Assembly: GCA_942159475.1 (NCBI GenBank)
Contig: OW804094.1
Location: 55,424,966 to 55,488,965 of the forward strand
DNA: 64,000 bases
DNA from: Sthenelais limicola
Taxonomy: Eukaryota > Annelida > Polychaeta > Phyllodocida > Sigalionidae
Reading direction: 5' to 3'
Positions 38,251 to 46,339 of this stretch are shown here, one piece after another. Both the position numbers and the translations under genes were made by a program. Positions within the stretch are counted from its first letter, which is position 1. The number at the start of each line of letters is the position of its first letter. The notes under the pieces were generated by a model. The model saw only the letters and a list, made by a program, of their open reading frames with translations, did no database searches and was not told the DNA's origin.

Positions 38251-39095
38251 TCAATCTAGAATATGACCTTTATTCTTCTCCAAAAAAGTCATAGTTTTAT
38301 GCAACAGAGCCTCGTACTCCATAGTACCTTCCGAAAGTGGAACCGCGTCGTCGCCTGAGCCATCATTGGGTTGTAAAGGACCAAATCTGTTCCTGGTTGT
38401 GACGGCTGGACTTTTAGGGATATCTCGTCTCGGACTGCTCTTCTTTGGTATTACGAAACCTTGGTTGTCGTCACCCACTGGAGTATTTGTGGGCGTGTCT
38501 ACTACCATCTGTGCCTGTGCCACTGGAGTGTTATTCATAGCCGGATTGGGGATGATTTTATTAGGCCTGTTCTTAAGCTCGGAGCGAACATCGCCTAGTA
38601 GTCGCCCTAACATGTTGGTGCCTCTCCATGTTCCATCATTTAACCTGGAGTCAAGGTTGCATTACCTGTGGCTATGAGTTTATCAGCAAGAGTCACATTT
38701 TGACCAAACTTGCAGTCCAACAGATCTTTCATAAGAGTCAGACTGGTCTTCCTCCAGTGCTGTCCTTCGGGATAGGATCCCACCTTGCCTCCCAGTGTTT
38801 TGATCTCCATGGGATCTCGTGTACGTAGTATCTGGTTCGCTTGGTTCTGGTTCGCTTGATTTTCATAATATAAAGCCTTTTCATGCTGGAAAGCCTGCTC
38901 TACGGAATCAAATTCGATGAAATTATAAGTAAAGCGTGCTGGAAAAAAGTTGCTACAAAAGGCGAACTGGCTCTGAAAGGCAATACCATTTTTTACAGCG
39001 ATCATCTTCACATGCTCCGGCCTCAAAGGTTCAGGTAAGGTATCCAGTTGGTTGTGATAAAAGATCAATCCAGTTGGTTGTGATAAAAGATCTCA
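38251..39095 (-). pseudogene. LINE ORF1 with NADAR (YbiA-like) domain, frameshifted
   Basis: The frame open from 39094 to 38640 encodes a NADAR-family domain (Pfam family recognised by its motifs). Numbered from the TTG codon at 39068, it shows IFYHN near residue 2, CSNFF at 38-42 (family S-N-F), FDSVEQAFQHEKA at 53-65 with the conserved Glu57, TLGGKVG at 91-97, W105, LLDCKFGQN at 116-124 and LIATGN at 131-136. It then stops. In another frame, just upstream of and including 38613-38251, the C-terminal NADAR hallmark continues (GTNMLGRLLGDVRSEL), followed by a disordered Pro/Thr/Ser/Asn-rich tail with RNRFGPL. The usual D-x-x-W-G-x-G segment between the two parts is missing, so a deletion that also shifted the frame is likely. 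Characterised NADAR proteins act on N-glycosidic bonds (riboflavin intermediates; some reported to remove ADP-ribose from guanine). In this position it occupies the place of LINE ORF1. Confidence 0.8.
39046..39093. repeat. Tandem duplication at the 5' edge of the LINE
   Basis: A block of about 24 bp (ATCCAGTTGGTTGTGATAAA then AGAT) occurs twice in direct tandem, at about 39046-39067 and 39069-39092. It spans the start of the NADAR-like frame. A small duplication at a 5' junction can arise during LINE insertion or by later slippage. Confidence 0.85.
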
Positions 39096-39119
39096 CCATC
39101 CACATATTACGGATGCATG

Positions 39120-39431
39120 ATCCCTTACATATATATGAATAGGAGGAATTTGACTTTTGAAATTCAACTAAACATTTTTTGAGGTAATAGATTGAATTTA
39201 GTTCGTTTGGACGTTGTTCTTCTGAAGTAGTTTCTTCATTATATATTTTTTTTCATGATTTTCTGTTTTCTTTCGAAACACAAGTGGAGCACATGCAACC
39301 ATAACCCACTCTGACTGTAAAATAAGTTCAGAGTTTACAAATTTGGGAAATATTTTGTACTGCTTCATCGCAGCAATCTTCCATCTATCACTTTCGGACA
39401 ACAATTTGGATAAAAGATCACTTTCACAGCC
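39120..39431. other. Unassigned stretch between two LINE remnants
   Basis: A minus-strand frame of 80 codons (39437-39198) reads MHGCESDLLSKLL...VMVACAPLVFRKK. I do not recognise it. It may be further transposon-derived sequence. Confidence 0.3.
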
Positions 39432-39955
39432 GTGCAAAAAACAGAAGAAATTTAATGCTTAATATTCCAAAATCTGCATTATATAGAAACCGTTCTCTCT
39501 ACAAAGCAAACATAGCCTGGAATGCACTGCCCACGGAAGCACATGAACTTGAAACTAGGAAACAACTTAGAAGGTATTTAGAAAATATTGATGTTTAAAA
39601 ATATTAGGAGACATTGGAGTTAATTGTGAATGCTCAAATGTAAAAATGTAATGAGCGTCTAAAATTAACAGGTGCTATGCATCATGAGAAATGATACTAG
39701 TCGGTTTTGATATTATATGTTTTATTGCATACTTTATAACGTAAGGATCTGTTTGATAACTTTAACTTGTATTATACCCTGTTAGTATGTGTCTTTTAGT
39801 TAGTCTCTCTGTTAGTATAGATGACTCTTTCTATTATGAGGTGGTGGCTGGGAGACCTGGATTTTATCCAGAAGCCTAGTCACCTATTTGTCTAAACTCT
39901 GTATAACCTCAGACAAATCAAGTATTTTTCAATTCAATTAAATTCTGGGCTACTT
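39432..39955 (+). mobile_element. 5'-truncated LINE fragment (ORF2 C-terminus and 3' UTR)
   Basis: The first 165 bp encode a typical LINE ORF2 end: an IPKSALYRNRSLYKANIAWN-type stretch, then ALPTEAHELETRK and a stop at 39596-39598. About 350 bp of AT-rich 3' UTR follow, ending near CAATTCAATTAAATTC. It lies on the strand opposite to the NADAR LINE and begins close to that element's 5' end. No RT core is present. Confidence 0.7.
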
Positions 39956-40072
39956 TCAATCTACCTAACCTTTTTTAAGCTCTGGTATGAAGCTATTGTA
40001 TGTAATATTGTTTCCCCCGAACAGTCTCTGTCGATGGATATATGATTTACTGGCTAGGATAATGAAATTGAT

Positions 40073-40863
40073 TTGTTTGTGGATGAAATTGTATCTAACC
40101 TTCGACGAAATTCGTACATGTGTGCCATGGACGTGAGAGCTGCTTATCGTAGTGTCTTGATTCACCCTTCTAACAGGACTTATTTTGGCCTAAAATGGAA
40201 AAAGGGCCTTGTAGACACCTATTTAGTTGACAATTTCATGCATTTTGGAGCTTGTTCGGCTCCTAGTTGTTTCGCCAGAATTACTTATGCCATCACTCGG
40301 ATCATGAGAAGAGAAGGATTCATCTGCTACTCTTATTTGGACGATTTTCTTCTATCTGGCGAAACATACAATGACTGTGTTAAAGCTCAAATATTTTTGA
40401 TAAAATTGTTGGGCAAGTTAGGCTTTTATGTAGCCTGGGACAAGGTTACTCATCCGCGCCAGCAGAATCGCTACCGGGGCATCATCATTGATAGTACTAT
40501 TATGACCATGAGCCTGCCGGATGATAAACTGGAAAACTGAGAAAAGAGCGGGACTTCTTTGAAGGAAAGAAATACGGTTCTAGAAAACAAATTAGGAGAT
40601 TAGCGGGTTTACTGAATCATTGTAGCAAGGTAGTGAAGGGTGGCCGTCTATATTGCCATTTCGTCATTAATCTGCTAAAACCCTTATATCATCGTCGTTG
40701 TGTACGTCTGCAATTACCCTTCCATAATGATCTGCAATGGTGGCATGCAGCTTTAGTCGACTTTAATGGTACAAGGGATCTGTCTTTGAAGTCTGACTTG
40801 AGTGAGGCCATAATTTTGATATGTGAGGAGTCATTTGTGGCTTCATACAAGGATTTGACTTAG
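40073..40863 (+). pseudogene. DIRS reverse transcriptase and RNase H start, frameshifted
   Basis: 40073-40540 contains RT motifs MDVRAAYRSVLIHPSNRTYF, FGACSAPSCF and the catalytic box CYSYLDDFLL, whose Asp pair is intact. A TGA and frameshift near 40537 follow. The next frame, to 40863, continues with RRLAGLLNHCSKVVKGGRLY and LPFHNDLQWWHAALVDFNG, the thumb-to-RNase H stretch characteristic of DIRS elements. It stops before the RNase H catalytic Asp. A degenerate continuation with VFQPGDSVCDDIP and ALMALSVVVHHWLCFYNN is visible to about 41130. Confidence 0.85.
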
Positions 40864-41202
40864 AGTGGGGTATTTCAGCCAGGAGACTCTGTCTGTGATG
40901 ACATCCCCAGTTGCTCTCACCACCAGAATTTTTCTTTCATGTACATAAACCATGTTGTTGCAAACACTCAGCCGTTTAAGGCCCTTATGGCTCTGTCTGT
41001 AGTCGTGCATCATTGGCTGTGTTTCTACAACAATTCTGGTATAAATATTCAGTGTCCTGACAAAAAACTGATATGTTGCCTCTCTAAAAGAAAGAGCCCC
41101 AGATGAGGTGTGTGCAAATATCATTCATACCTTATTCTGGCTGTGTGACAAGAAGAATTGTTTCCTTGAGCCAGCTCTTATATAATTCCAGATCTTTCTT
41201 CA

Positions 41203-42129
41203 TTGGACCAAAGAGTGGAAGCAATCCAGCGAAATGCCTTGGCTCTCAGCACCCAGTCAGTTTGTATGTCTCAATGGAATAAATACAACTCATTCTGTCG
41301 TCAAATAGGTATCCCACCACATCCAATTATTCCAGAAAACATCTGTCGATTTTTGGTCTGGTCTGTGGGTACTTTATTGTATTCTTCAATGGAGAACTAT
41401 ACTTCTGCTATAAACCACCTGGCAGAACTGGAAGGGAATCTCGTATTGCGATCTGATATCCGACTCAAGCTGACTTTAATGGGTTTAAAGCGACTTCTGG
41501 GCGACAAAAAATCCCCTAAAGACCCATTATTTCCAGAAGATCTTCTTGATAATATTTCAGCAAGTCAACATGGATTCTGTTAAGGAGGTGGCTGGTTAGG
41601 CTTATTGCTATGCTTCCGCACCCTCTTGAGAAAATGCCATGTTTTTTCATCTACCCTCAATGACCATCTTCTGAGCAGATCTGGCCTCAAATGGTGTGAT
41701 TGGGGGTTTCTTCTGTCTGTACCGAGTTCTAAAACTAATCAGTATTCAGCTAGATCATTGGAAATTCCGATATCCTTCACTAATAACAACTTGTGCCTGG
41801 CGACCCAGTTACGTGGATGGTTCAAGACTTCTCAGTGTGCCAATGATTCTCCATTAATTTCATATGATGGTGGTTGTTCAGTCCCATATGATTTTGCTTT
41901 GAAAAAGCTTAAGGAGTGGTCAGCCTCATGTGGAATTGTAAAGGACATTGGCTTTCATAGCCTGAGAAGTGGTTTAGCTTCTTTTATGCATATCTCTGGG
42001 CTCAATCTGTCCGATATTAAAATGGCTGGAGACTGGCAAAGTTTGGCTGTTTTAATTTACTTGAACACTCCTACCTCCTACAAACTCGAGCTTGATCGCA
42101 AGGTTGCCTTGGCTTTATCAAGATTCTAA
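41203..42129 (+). pseudogene. DIRS tyrosine recombinase, split by a frameshift
   Basis: 41203-41583 encodes the helical N-terminal core-binding domain (RNALALSTQSVCMSQWNKYN, then YTSAINHLAELEG). After a frameshift, 41605-42129 encodes the catalytic domain: Arg9 in TLLRK, the H-x-x-R pair at His118/Arg121 (FHSLRSG), Trp144 in the AGDWQS box and the nucleophile Tyr152 (LIYLNTP). All catalytic residues are present, but the two halves are out of frame. The enzyme would recombine a circular DNA copy of the element into the genome. It ends at TAA 42127-42129. Confidence 0.88.
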
Positions 42130-42182
42130 AAAAAACCCACTATTCTCATATCTTTTGGCGTCGAAGTCAAATTTTATAAACA

Positions 42183-44003
42183 GGGTGAATGATTCGAAAT
42201 GTACAGAAAGATTGATGGAGCTGACGGACGAACAACTGACTATGAACAATGTTTCCAGAATTTGTAGACAAATTGAGCTCACAAAAGCTCATGTTAAGTC
42301 CCTCGAATCTCAAAATCAGGGTGAATCACAAGTGCATTATCAGAAATACTCAGGTAGCAGGGGTCAACCCCAAGGTTTTGCTAGAGGTAGAGGTAGAGAT
42401 TGTTGTACAGGTTACCAAGGCCAATCACCTAAGTGTAACAAATGTTGCAAAGCAGATAGTGAGTATTGTGGAGGTTGTGGGTTTAGAGGTCACTATAAAA
42501 GGTCACCTTTATGCCAAGCAAATCAAGGCAACAAGCCTCGCGATAATTCTCAGTATTACCAGAAAAGAGATCGCGGTCAGTCTAATGGCCGTGGAAGGGG
42601 TAACAGTCGAGGTCGAAATGTGCATTACACCAATGGTAATGAAGGTTATGAGAGTTACACTGAGTACAGCGACCAAGGTAATTACTATGATAACACTGAT
42701 GTTGATAATGATATGAATGAAATGTTTGACACATTTGATACCATGCACTGTAGTGTCAATGTTTACACTGCAGGAGATGATGATTTTGATGATGATTTCT
42801 ATGTATCTTTCAAAGTTGCAAATGATATGATTGATGTAGAACTAGATACAGGTGCAAAATGCAACATTCTTAGCCTAAAATCTTTGCAGCAGCTGAAGAC
42901 CAACTACATATTGAAGCCTAGTAGGATGTTCATAACAGGTATTCACGGTCAAAGCAACAGAGCCACAGGTATTGTTACTCTACCATGTACTTACAAAGAT
43001 ATGACAAGGAACATAGATTTCCAGGTTCTAGATGGTAAGAAAGATATAAATCTGTTGGGTAGAGCAGATTGCGTCAAGTTTGGTCTTGTGACTCGCGCAA
43101 ACAAAGTAATGGTTAATGATGCATGTGAAAACATTGTAAACAAGTATGCAGATGTATTTGGCGATCAAATTGGGTGTCTCCCTGGGGAATATGATATCAA
43201 AATAGACGAAATTTTCCCCCCAGTCATTCATGCACCGCGGTCTGTACCTTCTGCTCTTAGAGAAAGGGTGAAGGATGAACTCCACAGGTTGGAGAAAGCG
43301 AACATCATAAAGAAGGTGACAGAACCAACGCCATGGGTTAGCAGCATGGTAGTGGTTAGCAAGAAGGATAAGGATAAAGTGAGGATATGCATCGATCCGA
43401 CAGACTTGAACAAGGCAATCCTCAGAGAACACTTACCCATGAGCAATATAGATGATATTGTCACCAGATTGAACGGCAGCAAATACTTCACTACCCTAGA
43501 TGCGAATATGGGCTACTTCCAGATCAAGTTATCTGAGAGGAGCTCGCATCTAACCACATTCAATACGCCTTTTGGTAGATACCGAAACCTACGGATGCCC
43601 ATGGGAGCAAAATGCTCAGCGGACAAGTTCCGATCAGCGCTAGTTGGAGCATTTGAAGGCATCCCGGGAGTGGAAATATACCAAGACGACATCCTCATCC
43701 ATGGAAGAACAATTGCAGAGCACAACGATAGGCTACATAAAGTTCTCCATAAATGCAGAGAAATCAACCTGAAGTTAAACAAGAAGAAATGCCATGTTGG
43801 ACAACCCAAAGTCAACTATATCGGTCACAAGTTGACAGGAGAAGGACTCAAGCCAACTGAAGAGAGAGTTAAGGCTATCACAAGCATGAAACCCCCAGAT
43901 GATGTCAAAGAACTTGAAACGGTTCTTGGGATGGTAGCATACGTTGCTAAGTTCATTCCCCGACTGAGTGAACTAACTGCCCCCCTACGAGAACTCAAAC
44001 TGA
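42183..44003 (+). pseudogene. Gypsy gag(C-term)-protease-RT, truncated at both ends
   Basis: The open frame runs 42092-44029, but real homology starts near 42183 (VNDSKCTERLMELTDEQL, gag). Its first 13 or so codons are out-of-frame DIRS sequence. Residue numbers from 42092: gag residues 32-75; zinc-binding region with C115/C118/C119 and a C126-x2-C129-x4-H134-x6-C141 knuckle (a longer last spacing than the usual x4); an RG/RGRG stretch (98-102, 166-176); protease DTGAKCNIL with D252-T253-G254; RT with FTTLDANMGYFQIKL (D470) and EIYQDDILIHG (D532, D533). The RT thumb runs to ELTAPLREL, after which the sequence leaves frame at a deletion before RNase H. In a live element the protein would carry RNA binding, processing and reverse transcription. 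Confidence 0.88.
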
Positions 44004-44579
44004 GAATCCCGAGTCCTGAAGTACTATGACGTAAAGAAGCCACTACTACTCACGGTAGATGCAAGTTGTAAAGGACTTGGAGCAGCAGCCATACAAGATG
44101 GTGCAGTAGTCGCTTACGCATCGAGAGCCTTGACGCCGACCGAGCAGCGCTACGCACAAATCAAGAAAGAAATGTTGGCAGTAGTGTATGGCTGCACTAA
44201 ATTTCACAAACTCGCCTACGGAAAAGATGACGTCGCAGTTGAATCGGACCATAAGCCATTAGAGTCGCTCATGAAGAAACCAATGAACCCAGCACCAATG
44301 AGGATTCGGCAGATGAGACTCAAGCTAGAGCCCTACACGTTCAATCTCATATATGTCAGCGGCAAGTCAATTGGTCTCACCGACTGCCTCAGCAGACTTC
44401 CCATAGCCAGCGATCCCGGCGACATCACAATGGATAAAGATCTGATGGTATGCAAAATAGACACTTTGGCACACAAATGGCATGGTCAGATCGAAGAAGC
44501 CACAAGAACTGATGACGAGATGATGGTACTGAAGAAGGTAATCATCAATGGATGGCCGACACATGCCAGACTCAAATAG
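44004..44579 (+). pseudogene. Gypsy RNase H domain, integrase missing
   Basis: The frame reopens after a TGA at 44001-44003 with RVLKYYDVKKPLLLTVDAS (first catalytic Asp), then KKEMLAVVYGCTKFH (Glu), AVESDHKPLESL (Asp), and ends LIYVSGKSIGLTDCLSR. This is the standard Gypsy RNase H plus the tether to integrase, stopping at ATRTDDEMM...GWPTHARLK. The short stretch that should link RT thumb to RNase H (about 25-30 residues in relatives) is deleted. The integrase zinc-binding and catalytic domains are absent. Confidence 0.88.
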
Positions 44580-45250
44580 ATATCTTCATTGTATTCCTTG
44601 ACCTTGAAAACCTTGGTGTAGACACCAAAATCAAGTTTCTATGACCATTAATAAGATAGTTATCGGCGTAAATAGGTTTGGAATGACGGCCATCTTGGAT
44701 TGTCCAATATGGCGGCCAAGATGGCCGACACGTTCTGGGCAACATTGGTTTTCATAATCTATGGGTCCTGACGTTTCCGAAAATGTATAGTTTTCACTTT
44801 CTCCATCAATACCCTACAGAATTACACAAGGAACCAGAGTAAAAGATCACATCGTTGAAATCATGTATGTAAAACCCCATGGCATATGCCTTCTCCATAT
44901 AGGGTACGGTAGCAATATGGAGATAGCAATATAGAGTGGCCAATAATTGGCCGCTCTATTGGTAACGCTACTTGCCGATAGTGGAGGCCGCCTATTCCTA
45001 CTCTATGTGACAGTCAAATCAAGAATAGAAAATGACAGAGATGAACAAAGGTATCCGGATGTAGGCCTACAAACTGAAACTTTATGAAATTCTGTTGAGC
45101 TCATCAGAGAGTACTAATAATATCTTGTCCATTGCATCGATGTGGCCTTTCTCTTTTTGTATTAATAGCAACATCGCTTATTGCACAAATTGAATTAAAA
45201 GAGAAAAGTTCTGACGTCATCATTCGATAAAGAAAGAATTGCATCACGAG
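44580..45250. other. Non-coding stretch with a dispersed-repeat-like block
   Basis: No frame. At 44685-44735, GCCATCTTGG, ATGGCGGCC and AAGATGGCCGAC form an inverted-looking cluster of YY1-like ATGGC motifs. Text of this kind recurs in many animal genomes as part of dispersed repeats, so I suspect a transposon remnant and not a promoter. Confidence 0.35.
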
Positions 45251-45254
45251 AACA

Positions 45255-46140
45255 CTTTCTTGATTTTGATTTTGATTTTGAAATTTTTTTTTATTCAGGA
45301 CACAGACATTTCCATACGACAGTACGAATATTCCCAGAATAGCCTGATTTTTAAATTTATTTTTAAATTACATCAAGATATTTCTATGTTAACTCCTAAA
45401 TTTAGTACACAAAAAAAGAATAAGAAATAAGAAATAAAAGAGAGAAACTGAGTCTAAACTAAATTTTACAACACTAGGTTTGTAAGGTTTATCTTTGTCC
45501 ATCATGCATTATCTAATTTGTTAGTCGTGTTCTTTATGAATAACGCGACGTAATCTATACCAGTTGCGCCTAAGCCATGACAATGTAAGCAAGTGTATTT
45601 GGAAAAGAATTATCCCATATTCTAATTTATTACTGATAATAACAAAAACAATTTATTTCATGGATTTAATTTTGGATTATAGCTCTTTAAGGGTGGCAGG
45701 GTCTAAAAAGGGAGTTCTATTTAAAATTTGCCCTCTTAAAGGTAGTTCGGGGCATTCCAAATGTGACCAATTCTTTTTGATACTCCAAAACGTAGTGGAT
45801 TTCGAACTCAGGCTTCATGTAATATTGATATATATGTATATATACGTTTTTGTATACAGAAGTTTATTGCTGAAATAAGACAGGGGGTACGAAATTGCCT
45901 TCTACATCAAGAGGTACATTGGCAATATAATAAGGGCTAAAAGATCAGCCCTGGAAACTTTTGTTCCTATTTCTTATCTTCCTATACCCTGCAGGCATGT
46001 ATTTTCCCCATTTGTTGAACCTGTCCCTATTGGAAGCACTATAATAACTAGCCTGTTTTATTGCATTGAGCTTGTTCTTAATTTCATAACATGAGCTGGT
46101 GAGCGACAAATGATTTCGGTAGAACAATCTTTCTTAGTGA
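45255..46140 (-). mobile_element. Probable LINE 3' remnant with (TCAAAA)n tail
   Basis: Read on the minus strand, the block ends in GAATAAAAAAAAATTTC followed by TCAAAA repeats (45255-45292). Just before that it carries AAATGTCTGTGTCC, which resembles the AAATGTCTGG-CC motif before the A-tail of the NADAR LINE. Upstream, a minus frame of 60 codons (46127-45945, NKLNAIKQASYYSASNRDRF) is unrecognised. A related, 5'-truncated LINE is the best guess. Confidence 0.35.
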
Positions 46141-46275
46141 ATATAGGCCCTTGTACACTAGAAAATAAAATTGATCTTCTCGTTGTCATTTTTGATTCAC
46201 AAAATTATTGACACTTCGTCAGGTCTATCATTAATACGATCCTGGATCTGACCTACCGTTTTTGATTTATCATAT

Positions 46276-46336
46276 ATCTTTCTCCATAATAAGTTTACTC
46301 TTTTGATAGATCTTTCTCCATTATAAGTTTACTCTT
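46276..46336. repeat. Two tandem copies of a 27-bp unit
   Basis: Units at 46276-46302 and 46310-46336 start ATCTTTCTCCAT and differ at one base; the period is 34 bp. Confidence 0.85.
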
Positions 46337-46339
46337 GGG

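Larger units (their letters stand above)
34030..39100 (-). mobile_element. Non-LTR retrotransposon (LINE), nearly full length but decayed
   Basis: On the minus strand, a NADAR-like ORF1 (39095-38251) is followed by an 800-bp spacer and then by an ORF2 with apurinic-type endonuclease and reverse transcriptase (37450-34596). A 3' untranslated region ends in an A-rich tail near 34030-34060 (minus strand). The order endonuclease then RT, and an RT followed by a C-terminal LWNSLPPSLR motif, place it in the wider Jockey/CR1/L2 assemblage. Multiple frameshifts and at least one stop break both frames. A 13-nt 3'-UTR motif (CCAGACATTTAAC) occurs twice, at 34066-34078 and 34271-34283, so the 3' end may be partly duplicated. 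Exact boundaries and target duplication were not resolved. Confidence 0.85.
40046..42129 (+). mobile_element. DIRS-type (tyrosine recombinase) retrotransposon, decayed
   Basis: The order RT, RNase H-like region, then tyrosine recombinase, all on the plus strand, is diagnostic of DIRS/Ngaro-type elements, which integrate by site-specific recombination and carry no integrase. The 5' part (gag and the start of RT) and the terminal repeats are absent. Frameshifts split RT from the thumb/RNase H region (near 40537), damage RNase H (40861-41130), and split the recombinase (near 41590). The right end is cut at the recombinase stop codon, where a Gypsy fragment begins. Confidence 0.88.
42131..44579 (+). 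mobile_element. Ty3/Gypsy retrotransposon fragment (gag end to RNase H), truncated
   Basis: The fragment begins within gag, within about 55 bp of the DIRS stop codon, and ends just after RNase H at the GWP motif, where an integrase would normally start. No LTR, primer-binding site or integrase is present. The combination of a gag C-terminus with zinc-binding cysteines, a DTG protease, RT with YQDD, and RNase H in one frame fits the Mag/SURL-like lineage common in marine invertebrates; that lineage is inferred. A deletion near 43985-44003 breaks the frame. Confidence 0.88.

Noticed and set aside
40843..41124. Minus-strand frame over the DIRS RNase H region
   Set aside because: Antisense shadow of the decayed DIRS coding sequence.
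42249..42716. 155-codon plus-strand frame in another frame within gag
   Set aside because: Shadow of the Gypsy gag frame; Val/Glu-rich because of the shifted GGA/GGT codons.
44685..44735. Cluster of YY1-like ATGGC motifs as a promoter
   Set aside because: Embedded in what looks like a dispersed repeat, with no CpG island, no exon and no other core-promoter motif.
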